A stretch of 64,000 nt of DNA from Hoeflea sp. (GCF_002733955.1 NZ_NVXQ01000028.1:26043-90042); one strand, 5' to 3'. Shown: positions 49,140 to 57,312, counted from the first letter of the stretch. A program made the numbers and translations. The notes: a model not told the origin generated them from the sequence alone.

Positions 49140-49811
49140 CTACTGGCTTGCCCAGATGATGCGGGCAATCCAGTCGATCTCGCTAACATCGAAGCTGCGG
49201 TTGGGGTGGTCGGGGTTGAGCGACATCAGCTCGATGGAGCGCGGTGTCTGGCGGTTGAGCACCTTGGCCATCACCTCGCCCTCGCGTGACCGCACCACCA
49301 CCCTGTCGCCGCGGCGGATCTGGCCTCCCGGCTCGACGATGAGGATATCGCCATCCCGGTAGAGCGGCATCATGCTGTCGCCCTGCACCTCGAGCGCATA
49401 GACGCCGGGTCTCTCGGAGGGTTGCGCCGGAAAATCCACCACGTCCCAGCCCTGGCCCGCGGGAAAGCCGCCATCATCGAAAAATCCGCCGGAGCCTGCC
49501 TGGGCAAATCCGAGCAGGGGTATGGATCCTGTCTGCGGAGGAAAGGCGCCCTCCGGAAAGCTGCTTTCCGTCGTCGGGCGCTCACCGCGCACAAGGCTCA
49601 TGAAATCATCGAGTGAGGACCCGGTGGCCTCAAGCACCTTGGACAGGGACTCGGTCGAGGGCCAGCGCTGGCGTCCATCGGCGCCGGACCGCTTGGACTT
49701 GTTGAAGGCAGTCGGGTCCAGCCCGGCGCGCCGGGCCAGTCCCGAGGCCGTCAGGCCGTGGCGTTCGGCCAGCGCATCGAGCGCTGACCAGATGCGTTCA
49801 TGCGAGAGCAT
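49140..49811 (-). CDS. LexA/CI-like transcriptional repressor with S24 peptidase domain
   Basis: 223 residues. An N-terminal helix-turn-helix (LTASGLARRAGLDPTAFNKSKR, about 20-41) and a C-terminal S24 domain with nucleophile S146 (QGDSMMPL), lysine K183 (VMAKVLN) and a preceding AQAG (about 103-106) that fits the self-cleavage site. It is a CI-type rather than classical LexA regulator. No prophage genes surround it. An IS1595 element starts 110 bp upstream of its start codon. Confidence 0.88.
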   Translation of the reverse strand: MLSHERIWSALDALAERHGLTASGLARRAGLDPTAFNKSKRSGADGRQRWPSTESLSKVLEATGSSLDDFMSLVRGERPTTESSFPEGAFPPQTGSIPLLGFAQAGSGGFFDDGGFPAGQGWDVVDFPAQPSERPGVYALEVQGDSMMPLYRDGDILIVEPGGQIRRGDRVVVRSREGEVMAKVLNRQTPRSIELMSLNPDHPNRSFDVSEIDWIARIIWASQ

Positions 49812-49913
49812 GGTCCAGGTTCCCGCGGTTCAGAACAAAAGCCGGACGCTTCACAAAAGGCCCGTATGAGACTTTTCTACATGATCAGCCCCGTTCACGT
49901 AAAGTCGAATAGG

Positions 49914-49921
49914 AAAAATAT
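49914..49921. repeat. 8-bp target-site duplication, left copy
   Basis: AAAAATAT directly before the left terminal repeat. It is exactly repeated at 52267-52274 after the right terminal repeat. IS1595-family elements make 8-bp duplications, often AT-rich. Confidence 0.9.
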
Positions 49922-49949
49922 CCCAATTATATACGTGACAAAAGTGACC
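49922..49949 (+). repeat. Left terminal inverted repeat of the IS1595 element
   Basis: Starts CCCAATTATATACG and ends TGACAAAAGTGACC. It matches the reverse complement of 52239-52266 except at two positions. Confidence 0.92.
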
Positions 49950-50008
49950 GATTCGCCTATCTAGGGGCAGACAGGCCGGCACTAAGTCACAGAACGGAGA
50001 ATGTTCCT

Positions 50009-50227
50009 GTGACGAAAATTGAAGACGATGATGAAGTTTTGGGGATTGCGTCAGACGTGCCCATCACGCCAGAAATGCTGGACGCTGGTATTATGGCGCT
50101 ATTTGGAACGGTCGCAGGCGAGATGGCAGGATGCCGAAGCGCTGATGAAATTACTGTCCGCCGGATTTTTGTCGCGATGAGGCGCGCTGACCTGCAAGCT
50201 CGAACGCAGCGTACAGCGCGTCTGTAG
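50009..50227 (+). CDS. Passenger hypothetical protein (72 aa)
   Basis: Unrecognised. GTG start with GGAGA 8 nt upstream, 72 residues. The N-terminus is acidic (KIEDDDEVLG), followed by a hydrophobic helix-like segment (EMLDAGIMALFG) and a basic C-terminal helix (DEITVRRIFVAMRRADLQARTQRTARL). The same pattern of ITPEMLDAG...RRIFVAM occurs in small phage- or transposon-borne proteins I cannot name. The 3' end overlaps the convergent HEPN-like gene by 77 bp. Confidence 0.6.
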   Translation: MTKIEDDDEVLGIASDVPITPEMLDAGIMALFGTVAGEMAGCRSADEITVRRIFVAMRRADLQARTQRTARL

Positions 50228-50684
50228 CTGACTTTAGCCTTTCATCCAGATGTTCTATGGCAAGGGCAATATCGCTGCCAAATTTGGGGTGGTGTATTTT
50301 GGTATTCTCGATAATGCCGATTTCCTTTCCCTCTGTTGGCATGCTCCACATTGAATGGATGACGGCATTTCTTTCTGTGCTGAGCTCGTCCAATCGGCTA
50401 ACCGCAGTTACGATGGCCTTCCTTGCCTTTTTGTTTTCGGATAAGGTAACTTCAGTCAATGCTTTAGTGATAGCTCGCTGTTGCACATCAGCCTTTAGTG
50501 CAAAAAACACCGCGTGCGCCTGGCTCAGTGGCATGCCGCTTAGCCGCGCGAAAATGGCAAAAACCAAAGCTTGCGCTGAGTTGTATCCGATAACGATATG
50601 GCCGATAGATGATGCGTGGGCATCTACAGCTAGTAGCGTGTCGGCGGGGACGGTATCTTCATCATCAAAGGGATCGGTTTTCAT
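50151..50684 (-). CDS. Passenger protein with HEPN-like RNxxxH motif
   Basis: 177 residues, mainly helical: a short acidic N-terminus (PFDDEDT), two hydrophobic helices (about 28-50) and RLDELSTERNAVIHSMWSM, in which R105-N106-x3-H110 fits the Rx4-6H catalytic motif of HEPN domains. HEPN proteins include RNase toxins, which makes a toxin possible, but there is no homology proof. Start ATG 50684 overlaps, in opposite direction, the start of the 52-aa gene (CATG). GGAG 6 nt upstream. No known function is claimed. Confidence 0.65.
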   Translation of the reverse strand: MKTDPFDDEDTVPADTLLAVDAHASSIGHIVIGYNSAQALVFAIFARLSGMPLSQAHAVFFALKADVQQRAITKALTEVTLSENKKARKAIVTAVSRLDELSTERNAVIHSMWSMPTEGKEIGIIENTKIHHPKFGSDIALAIEHLDERLKSATDALYAAFELAGQRASSRQKSGGQ

Positions 50685-50841
50685 GTCAGACTCCGAGATT
50701 AGCGAGAAGGATGTAAAGGCGCGAAGAGATAACGCCTTGCGCCGCGCTCTATCGACGCCACCTAAGCCAAAGGAGAAAGGCGGGGGCCCTTCCCCTGCCG
50801 ACAAGCCAGCAACCACCAAGAAGGGGTCTACTGAAGAGTAG
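50683..50841 (+). CDS. Passenger small protein (52 aa), divergent partner of HEPN-like gene
   Basis: Only 52 residues. ATG 50683 with AAGGGA about 9 nt upstream. Very charged: an N-terminal acidic part, a basic helix (KDVKARRDNALRRAL) and a Pro/Lys-rich tail (STPPKPKEKGGGP). It resembles short alphaproteobacterial proteins with an RRDxALRRAL..PPKP pattern of unknown function. The start codons of this gene and the HEPN-like gene share two bases, so their expression may be linked. It could be the partner of the HEPN-like protein, which is inference. Confidence 0.5.
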   Translation: MSDSEISEKDVKARRDNALRRALSTPPKPKEKGGGPSPADKPATTKKGSTEE

Positions 50842-51103
50842 CGCTGGCTTGTGGCGTGTCTGTTGTCTTTTGTGTCTCTATGAAGGCGAGAAGCTCCTTG
50901 GCGAAGGCTTCAGCAGCGGCCAAAGGCATCACTAAACGACCTATCACAACGCGGTTGACCGGACCGGGGTTTGCCCCGTGGTTCACCCTAAACGATGAGA
51001 GGGTAACTTTAATGTTCCCATTCAAATTGAAAAAACCCGCCGCACCATCAGCGAAAAAGTCAGGTGCATGCGGGGTGTCGATGAAATCAGGTCCGGTACT
51101 CAT
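50828..51103 (-). CDS. Passenger conserved hypothetical protein (91 aa)
   Basis: 91 residues. The core reads GFFNLNGNIKVTLSSFRVNHGANPGPVNRVVIGRLVMPLAAAEAFAKELLAFIE, a beta-rich part and a C-terminal helix with a GRLVMP motif that is shared by unnamed conserved proteins in alphaproteobacteria. AAGGAGG before ATG 51103. The gene's 3' end overlaps the convergent 52-aa gene by 14 bp. Function unknown. Confidence 0.7.
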   Translation of the reverse strand: MSTGPDFIDTPHAPDFFADGAAGFFNLNGNIKVTLSSFRVNHGANPGPVNRVVIGRLVMPLAAAEAFAKELLAFIETQKTTDTPQASATLQ

Positions 51104-51214
51104 GGCTAATAGCTCCTCCTTGCCGTTGCGCGTCTACGCGGCTGCAACCATATGGGATGAGTTCGTGCCTATCGAGTCCTTTTGCGCTTCCACAGAAGCC
51201 GCCGAGCCTTCTGC

Positions 51215-52204
51215 TTAGGCGTAAGCGGTTTTATCAGTTTGATTATAGGTCAAACGCTTGCCAGCGGTGCCACGGATCAGATCATCTGTCCGTTCGCGGT
51301 CCGAAACCTTGAGCGCGGCACGGCGGTTATAACGGAAATCGAATTCAGCAAGGTAGCGATGCAAGTGAGCCTCGCCGCAATGCTGATAGATGCCGATCAT
51401 GCCACGCTTGAAGATTGAGAAGACGCCTTCAATCGTGTTTGAATGCACGACTGCATCGCCTTCACGGCGGGCGTATTCCTTAGCGGAATGCTTCACGGTG
51501 CGGTGGCCAGCGTATTCGGTGCCAGTCTCGGTATAGAGACGGGATTCGTCGGTGTAGAGCGTGGAAGCACGATCTGCATTACGGACCAGAACTTCGCGAA
51601 CCGTGTCCTTTGTGGCGTCGTTCAAATGGAACATGCGGGCCTTGCCGCCACGCTCGACCAGACCAACAACGATACGCTTCTGAGCGCCGCCTGACTTGCC
51701 CTTCTTGATGTAGGGACGGCCCTTGCGCTGCGCAGACACGCGGGGCGTCTCACGCTTACCAATATAGGTTTCGTCGGCTTCAACGGTTTTGCCTTCGCCA
51801 CCAAGAGGACCAGACGAGGCAACGTCCTCTTTCATGGCTTCGCGGATGCGGTGGGCCATGAACCAAGCGGTCTTGTAGGTGACGCCAAGCATACGGTGCA
51901 ACTGGTGGGCGGACATGCCCTTCTTGGATGAAGCGTAGAGGTGGAAGGCATAGACCCACTTAGCCAGCGGAACCTTGGAACGCTCCATAACAGTGCCAAC
52001 GGTCACGGTGAAAGTGCCCTTGCACTCATTGCAGTAGTAGAGGCCCTTGCGGTGCGTCTGCTTCTTGCCTTCGACCTTTGCAATCTTGTCAGGGTCGATG
52101 TTGCCGCAATGAGGGCAATTCGGGCCATGGGGCCAGCGGATAGTCTCAAGATGGGCGCGGGCCTTGTCCTCGTCGTGAAAGATTGGATCGTTGAAAGCGG
52201 TCAT
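51215..52204 (-). CDS. IS1595-family transposase (ISXO2-like)
   Basis: 329 residues. N-terminal zinc ribbon with C30-x2-C33 and C58-x2-C61, then the DDE/N-K catalytic domain: D144 in VEADETYIGKRE, D219 in YTDESRLY and N256 in VHSNTIEGVFSIFKRG, with a nearby lysine. The assignment to IS1595 agrees with the AT-rich 8-bp duplication. Complete frame, strong AAGGAG site, so probably active. The open frame resumes for 26 codons after the TAA stop. Confidence 0.95.
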   Translation of the reverse strand: MTAFNDPIFHDEDKARAHLETIRWPHGPNCPHCGNIDPDKIAKVEGKKQTHRKGLYYCNECKGTFTVTVGTVMERSKVPLAKWVYAFHLYASSKKGMSAHQLHRMLGVTYKTAWFMAHRIREAMKEDVASSGPLGGEGKTVEADETYIGKRETPRVSAQRKGRPYIKKGKSGGAQKRIVVGLVERGGKARMFHLNDATKDTVREVLVRNADRASTLYTDESRLYTETGTEYAGHRTVKHSAKEYARREGDAVVHSNTIEGVFSIFKRGMIGIYQHCGEAHLHRYLAEFDFRYNRRAALKVSDRERTDDLIRGTAGKRLTYNQTDKTAYA

Positions 52205-52238
52205 GATCGTAACTCCTTGGATTCTTTATCGTCCATGA

Positions 52239-52266
52239 GGTTACTTTTGTCAAGTATATAATTGGG
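52239..52266 (-). repeat. Right terminal inverted repeat of the IS1595 element
   Basis: Begins GGTTACTTTTGTCA and ends AGTATATAATTGGG, the inverse of the left end with two differences. It lies 34 bp upstream of the transposase start, so it is also the promoter region of that gene. Confidence 0.92.
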
Positions 52267-52274
52267 AAAAATAT
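52267..52274. repeat. 8-bp target-site duplication, right copy
   Basis: AAAAATAT directly after the right terminal repeat, identical to 49914-49921. Confidence 0.9.
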
Positions 52275-52306
52275 CCTCACTTTTGCGCGATGTCGGCTTT
52301 GCCTGT

Positions 52307-52924
52307 TCAATGCGGGCGGATCGGGCTGCGACCGGTGGTCAGTGCCTGGTCGAGCAGTTCGATCCGGTCCTGACCCCAGAACGGTTCGCCATTGAGCACA
52401 TAGGTCGGCACGCCAACGGCGTCGGCGGCAATGGCGTCCTGCGAGTTGCGGTCGCGAATGGCCGCGATCTCGTCGGTCTTGGCATCGATGAGCGCGGGCC
52501 GTGCATCCAGTCCAACCTGCGAAAGGTAGGAGGTCAGCACCGCTTCATCGGCTATGTTGTCGTCATTGGCCCAGACGCCGGCAAGCACCTTACTCATGAA
52601 GTAGCGCGGATCATGACCGGTCTCGACCAGGGCAATGATCACCTTGTCCGCAAGCGCGGCATCCACCGGCCAATGCAGCGGTGTGGTCTTGATCGGCAGG
52701 CCGCGCCAGGCAGCGAGGCGTTGCAGCTCGATCAGTCGCAGCCTTTGCCGCACAGGAGGGCGCTGGCCCGGAGGTACCGCGCCGGACACGTCCCACAAGG
52801 CCCCGAGGTTGACCGGCTTGTAGTTCAGCGTCGCCTTGTGCCGCTCGGCCACTTCGCAAACCAGGTTGTGGCCAAGATAGGTGAACGGTGATGCGCAATA
52901 AAAGTAGTAGTCGATGACAGGCAT
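52307..52924 (-). CDS. 2-hydroxychromene-2-carboxylate isomerase family protein
   Basis: DsbA-fold enzyme of 205 residues related to HCCA isomerase of naphthalene degradation and to kappa glutathione transferases. Landmarks are YYFYCASPFTYLGH at residues 6-19, NLGALW, LHWPVDAALA and the VGVPTYVLNGEPFWGQDR C-terminal thioredoxin cis-Pro segment. No catechol-pathway neighbours, so the substrate is unknown; a role in thiol-dependent isomerisation is possible. Confidence 0.87.
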   Translation of the reverse strand: MPVIDYYFYCASPFTYLGHNLVCEVAERHKATLNYKPVNLGALWDVSGAVPPGQRPPVRQRLRLIELQRLAAWRGLPIKTTPLHWPVDAALADKVIIALVETGHDPRYFMSKVLAGVWANDDNIADEAVLTSYLSQVGLDARPALIDAKTDEIAAIRDRNSQDAIAADAVGVPTYVLNGEPFWGQDRIELLDQALTTGRSPIRPH

Positions 52925-53130
52925 TCGATGAACCTCCCTTTTGGCCGGCAGGGCCGAACGGACTGATTTCCGGCAAGGCTATCCTGGCGATTTGACCTTC
53001 CATCATGCGTGTCCGGGGTTAATTTTCTCGCTATCTTTGCGATGCCATACGCCCACTTGCGACCGCGTCGGCAGCTGCGCCATCGTCAGCGGCTATGCGC
53101 AGGCAAGATTGCTGCTGGCGTCAAAATCCT

Positions 53131-53160
53131 GACAACAAAAACGGGCCCGAGAGCCCGTTT
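53131..53160 (-). terminator. Terminator of the fad operon
   Basis: On the minus strand, AAACGGGC and GCCCGTTT form an 8-bp stem with a 6-nt loop followed by TTGTTGTC-like U-rich sequence. It lies 27 bp past the fadB stop. Confidence 0.8.
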
Positions 53161-53186
53161 GAAAGTCTGGTGCAAAGCTGCAGCGT

Positions 53187-55400
53187 TTACGCCGCAGCCT
53201 TGTCTTCCCGGTAGGGGTTGAAGCGCTCGTAGAAGGTCTCGCCCTTCTCGGCCATTTCGACCAGCAGTTTCGGTGCCTTGAACTGCTTGCCGTATTTGCG
53301 CGCCAGCACCTTGCACATGTCGACGAACGCCTTGGCGCCCATGGTGTCGATATAGCTCAGTGCACCGCCGGTGTAGGGCGCAAAGCCGAAGCCGAGAATG
53401 GTGCCGATATCGGCTTCGCGCGGATCGGTGACGATACCTTCTTCCACCGTCCGGGCTGCTTCAAGGGCGATGGCAGCCAGAAAGCGGTTCTGCAGCTCCT
53501 GAACGTCCACCTTGGCCGGATCCTGCTGCGGATACAGCGTCTTCAGCTCGGGCCACAGGTGCTTCTTGGCAGGCTTGGCCGGGTAGTCGTAAAAGCCCTT
53601 GCCGTTCTTGCGGCCAAGGCGGCCTTCCTTCTCGACCATCCGTTCGACCAGCTCCAGGTGGCGCGGATCGACGGCCTTTTCGCCGAGGTCTGCGATGGTG
53701 GCGCGGACGATCTTCAGCGACAGGTCGATCGCCACTTCGTCATTGAGCGACAGCGGTCCGACCGGCATGCCGGCCATCTTGGCGGCATTTTCGATCATCG
53801 CCGGCGGCACGCCTTCGGCCAGCATGTTGTAGCTCTCGTTCATGTAGCGCAGCACGCAGCGATTGACGAAGAAGCCGCGGGTGTCGTTGACCACGATCGG
53901 GGTCTTCTTGATCGCGGCGACATAGTCGAGCGCCACGGCCAGCGCCTTGTCCGAGGTCTTGCGGCCGAGAATGATCTCCACCAGCAGCATCTTGTCGACC
54001 GGCGAGAAGAAGTGGATGCCGATGAAGTTCTTCGGACGCTTCGAGTTCTTGGCAAGGCCGGTGATCGGCAGTGTCGAGGTGTTCGAGGCATAGACCGTGG
54101 TCGGGCGGATCTGCGCTTCGATCGATTCCGTCACAGCCTTCTTGACGTCGCGGTCCTCGAACACGGCCTCGATCACCAGGTCGGCATCGGCCAGGTCGGC
54201 GTGGTCGGTAGAGGTCGAGATCAGCGACAACAGCTTGTCGCCTTCTTCCTTGGTGGTCTTGCCCTTCTGGATGCCCTTCTTGACGAGGTCTTCCGAGTAG
54301 CCCTTGCCCTTTTGGGCCGCGGCATCATCGCGGTCGATCAGCACCACCGGGATGCCGGCCTTGGCCGTCACATAGGCAATGCCTGCCCCCATGAAGCCGG
54401 CGCCGACAACGCCGATCTTGCGGAACTTGGTCTGCTTGATGCCTTCGGGGCGGCGGGCGCCCTTGTTGATTTCCTGCAGCGAAACGAACAGCGAGCGGAT
54501 CATCGACTGCGCTTCAGGGGTCTGCAGGATATGGCTGAAATAGCGCTGCTCGATCTTCAGGCCGGTATCGATGGGAACCTGCAGGCCTTCGAACACGCTC
54601 TGCAGGATCGCCTTGGCGGCAGGATAGTTGTCCTGCGTTTCACGGCGCAGGATGGCAGACGCCGCGGGCCACAGCTGGGCGCCCTGGGGAGACCAGATCT
54701 TGCCGCCTGGCAGCTTGAAGCCCTTGACGTCCCAGGGGGCGACCGGCGACAGGCCGTTCTTGATCATCGCCTTGGCGGCCGAGATCAGCTTCTTCGGCTC
54801 GACCACTTCGTGAACCAGGCCCATGGCCTTGGCGCGGGCCGGCGTCAGCGACTGACCGGTGGTCATCATCTGCAGCGCGTCCTGCGCATTGGTCAGGCGT
54901 GGAACCCGCTGGGTGCCGCCGGCGCCGGGGAAGATGCCGACCTTGACTTCAGGCAGTGCCATTTTCACCGAGGGCGAATCCGCCACCACGCGGCCGTGGC
55001 AGGCGAGCGACAATTCGAATGCGCCGCCCATGCACACGCCGTTGATCGCCGAGACCCACGGCTTGCCGCAGGTTTCGATCTTCCGGTAAAGCCAGCTCAT
55101 CCGGCCCACCTGGTCAAACAGCATCTGCTGGGCGTTGTCTGGATTGTTGCGCTTTTCTTCCGCCATGCCGGCCAGCATGGTCTTCATCATGGTCAGGTCC
55201 GCGCCGCCTGAAAAGGTCGACTTGCCGGAAGTGAAGACCACGCCCTTGACCGAGTCATCGGCGACGAAGCGGTCGACCAGCGCATCAAGCTCTTCGAGAG
55301 CTGCCTGGGTGAAGACGTTCATCGACCGGTCGGCCATGTCCCAGGTGACCAGCGCGATGCCGTCATTGTCGACGTCTACAGTGTAAATTTCATTGCTCAT
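53187..55400 (-). CDS. fadB: Multifunctional 3-hydroxyacyl-CoA dehydrogenase / enoyl-CoA hydratase
   Basis: Catalyses the hydration and NAD-dependent oxidation steps of beta-oxidation. 737 residues. An N-terminal crotonase domain with the oxyanion-hole motif GVCMGGAFELSLACH and EVKVGIFPGAGGTQR, then a Rossmann domain starting IGVVGAGFMGAGIA (about residue 337) and the HADH C-terminal domain with the NDTRGFFVNRC segment. ATG 55400 has GGGAG upstream. Last gene of the operon, 17 bp after the thiolase stop. Confidence 0.95.
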   Translation of the reverse strand: MSNEIYTVDVDNDGIALVTWDMADRSMNVFTQAALEELDALVDRFVADDSVKGVVFTSGKSTFSGGADLTMMKTMLAGMAEEKRNNPDNAQQMLFDQVGRMSWLYRKIETCGKPWVSAINGVCMGGAFELSLACHGRVVADSPSVKMALPEVKVGIFPGAGGTQRVPRLTNAQDALQMMTTGQSLTPARAKAMGLVHEVVEPKKLISAAKAMIKNGLSPVAPWDVKGFKLPGGKIWSPQGAQLWPAASAILRRETQDNYPAAKAILQSVFEGLQVPIDTGLKIEQRYFSHILQTPEAQSMIRSLFVSLQEINKGARRPEGIKQTKFRKIGVVGAGFMGAGIAYVTAKAGIPVVLIDRDDAAAQKGKGYSEDLVKKGIQKGKTTKEEGDKLLSLISTSTDHADLADADLVIEAVFEDRDVKKAVTESIEAQIRPTTVYASNTSTLPITGLAKNSKRPKNFIGIHFFSPVDKMLLVEIILGRKTSDKALAVALDYVAAIKKTPIVVNDTRGFFVNRCVLRYMNESYNMLAEGVPPAMIENAAKMAGMPVGPLSLNDEVAIDLSLKIVRATIADLGEKAVDPRHLELVERMVEKEGRLGRKNGKGFYDYPAKPAKKHLWPELKTLYPQQDPAKVDVQELQNRFLAAIALEAARTVEEGIVTDPREADIGTILGFGFAPYTGGALSYIDTMGAKAFVDMCKVLARKYGKQFKAPKLLVEMAEKGETFYERFNPYREDKAAA

Positions 55401-55417
55401 TGTGGTTCTCCCGGAAA

Positions 55418-56626
55418 TCAGACGCGTTCGATGATCGTCGCGGTGCCCATGCCTGCGCCGATGCACAGGGTCACGAGAGCGGTGTTGAGATCGCGGCGCT
55501 CGAGTTCATCAAGCACGGTGCCGAGGATCATCGCGCCGGTGGCGCCCAGCGGGTGCCCCATGGCAATCGCGCCGCCATTGACGTTGATCTTGTCGGACGG
55601 AATGTCGAAGGCCTGCTGGAAGCGCAGCACGACCGAGGCGAAGGCTTCGTTCAGCTCGAACAGATCGATGTCCTCGATCTTCATCTTGGCGCGCTTCAAG
55701 AGCTTTTCGGTCACGTCGACCGGGCCCGTCAGCATCAGCGCCGGGTCGGAGCCGATATTGGCGAACGCCTTGATCCTGGCGCGAGGCTCGAGACCCATGG
55801 TCTTGCCGCCACGCTTCGAGCCGAGCAGCACCAGGCCGGCGCCGTCGACGATGCCCGAGGAATTGCCGGCATGGTGGATGTGGTTGATGCTCTCGATTTC
55901 CGGATGCGCCTGGATGGCGACGGAGCCGAAACCGCCCATTTCCGCCATCATGCCGAAGGAGGCGTTGAGGCTCGCGAGCGCCTGCATGTCGGTGCCCGGA
56001 CGCATGTGCTCGTCACGGTCGAGAATGGTCAGGCCGTTGATGTCCTTCACCGGGACAACCGACTTGTTGAAATAGCCCTTCTCCCAGGCATTGGCTGCCC
56101 GCTTCTGGCTTTCCATTGCGTAGGCATCGACGTCGTCGCGGGTGAATCCGTACTTGGTGGCGATCAGGTCGGCCGAAATCCCCTGCGGCATGAAATAGGC
56201 CGGGATGTTGACGGAAGGATCCATGAACCAGGCGCCGCCCTGGGCGCCGATGCCGATGCGCGACATCGATTCCACGCCGCCGGCGATGACGATGTCGTCA
56301 GCACCCTGGGCGATCTTGGCGGTGCCGAAATTGATCGCGTCGAGGCCCGATGCGCAGAAGCGGTTGATCTGGATGCCGGGCGCCTCGGTGGCGTAACCGG
56401 CTTCGAAGGTTGCCGCGCGGGCAATGTCGCCGCCGGCTTCGCCGATGGCGTCGACGCAGCCCATGACGATGTCATCAACCTTTTCGGTGGCAAGTCCGTT
56501 GCGGTCGCGCAGCGCTTCGAGCATGCGCGAGGCCAGCCGGACCGACGGCACTTCGTGCAGGCTTCCGTCCTTCTTGCCGCGGCCCCGCGGTGTGCGGACG
56601 TGATCATAGACAAATACATCAACCAT
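55418..56626 (-). CDS. fadA: Acetyl-CoA C-acyltransferase (thiolase)
   Basis: Cleaves 3-ketoacyl-CoA to acetyl-CoA. 402 residues. Catalytic Cys 91 in NRFCASGLDAIN, the NVNGGAIAMGHPLGATG histidine motif and the C-terminal CIGAGMGTATI cysteine motif are intact. It lies between the GST-like gene and fadB in one operon, as in other Rhizobiales. Confidence 0.95.
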   Translation of the reverse strand: MVDVFVYDHVRTPRGRGKKDGSLHEVPSVRLASRMLEALRDRNGLATEKVDDIVMGCVDAIGEAGGDIARAATFEAGYATEAPGIQINRFCASGLDAINFGTAKIAQGADDIVIAGGVESMSRIGIGAQGGAWFMDPSVNIPAYFMPQGISADLIATKYGFTRDDVDAYAMESQKRAANAWEKGYFNKSVVPVKDINGLTILDRDEHMRPGTDMQALASLNASFGMMAEMGGFGSVAIQAHPEIESINHIHHAGNSSGIVDGAGLVLLGSKRGGKTMGLEPRARIKAFANIGSDPALMLTGPVDVTEKLLKRAKMKIEDIDLFELNEAFASVVLRFQQAFDIPSDKINVNGGAIAMGHPLGATGAMILGTVLDELERRDLNTALVTLCIGAGMGTATIIERV

Positions 56627-56656
56627 TGCGGTGATCTCCAGGGTTTGGTGTTTGGG

Positions 56657-57310
56657 TCAGGCGGTGGCCGCAGCGGGGTCCTGCCCGCTCGGCATCAGCT
56701 CTTCGGGTCTCTTGTAGCCCGGCAGGGCTGAGATGCGGTCGAGCCAGGCCGCGATGTTCGGATAGGTTTCAAGGTCCATGCCGATCTGCTCGGGCCAGAA
56801 CAGGTAGCCGCACAGCGAAAGATCAGCGATGGTCGGATGGCCGGAAACGACAAAGTCCCGTCCGGCAAGATGCGCGTCGAGCACCTTGAAGGCGCCCTCG
56901 GCTCGGGCGTGGAAGAATTGCGTCACCGGGTCGTCGGTCTTTTTCAGGAACAGGTTCATGAACCGGTAGGTCGCGACATAGCTGGTCAGCTTGTGGTTGT
57001 CCCAAAACAGCCAGCGCAGGATTTCCCGGCGCTCGTCCTCGTTGGCAGGGCCGAAACGGTCGAGTTCGCGCGACAGGTAATCCAGGATCGCACCGGACTG
57101 GCTCAGCACCACGTCGCCGTCCACCTTGTGGTGGGTCATCACCGGCACTTCGCCCATGATGTTCATTTCGCGGTACTCCGGCGAGCGTGTCTGTCCGGCA
57201 AAAAAGGCAACCCGGCGCGGCGTCCAGCCGGCACTGCTGAGTTCCAGCATCAACGCCGCCTTGTAGGCGTTGCCGCTTTCCATGAAGCAATCAAGCGTAA
57301 AGTCGGTCAT
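56657..57310 (-). CDS. Glutathione S-transferase family protein
   Basis: 217 residues. N-terminal thioredoxin-like domain (LDCFMESGNAYKAALMLELS, with NIMGEVPVMTHHKVDGDVVLSQSGAILDYLSREL, the cis-Pro and SQS glutathione site) and a helical C-terminal domain with the conserved HPTIADLSLCGYLFW (N-capping Asp). It lies inside a beta-oxidation operon, 3 bp from the acyl-CoA dehydrogenase stop. ATG 57310 is used; the upstream frame is not homologous. Its part in fat oxidation is unclear, perhaps protection from reactive enals. Confidence 0.9.
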   Translation of the reverse strand: MTDFTLDCFMESGNAYKAALMLELSSAGWTPRRVAFFAGQTRSPEYREMNIMGEVPVMTHHKVDGDVVLSQSGAILDYLSRELDRFGPANEDERREILRWLFWDNHKLTSYVATYRFMNLFLKKTDDPVTQFFHARAEGAFKVLDAHLAGRDFVVSGHPTIADLSLCGYLFWPEQIGMDLETYPNIAAWLDRISALPGYKRPEELMPSGQDPAAATA

Positions 57311-57312
57311 TG

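Larger units (their letters stand above)
49922..52266. mobile_element. IS1595-family transposon with passenger genes
   Basis: A 2345-bp element bounded by 28-bp terminal inverted repeats (two mismatches) and flanked by an 8-bp direct repeat. It encodes one transposase on the minus strand and four passenger genes at 50009-51103. Visibly lower GC than the rest of the window marks it as foreign. Removing it and one copy of AAAAATAT gives a continuous intergenic region between the S24 repressor and HCCA isomerase genes. Ends and open transposase suggest a recent, intact insertion. Confidence 0.93.

Noticed and set aside
50856..51218. A 120-codon plus-strand frame inside the transposon
   Set aside because: It lies opposite the 91-aa gene, which has the better ribosome site (AAGGAGG) and conserved-looking core.
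49140..52266. A prophage around the S24 repressor
   Set aside because: No integrase, terminase, capsid or tail genes; the nearby foreign DNA is fully explained by the IS1595 element.
53559..55211. A 550-codon plus-strand frame opposite fadB
   Set aside because: An antisense shadow: arginine- and histidine-rich with no motif, while fadB is intact on the other strand.
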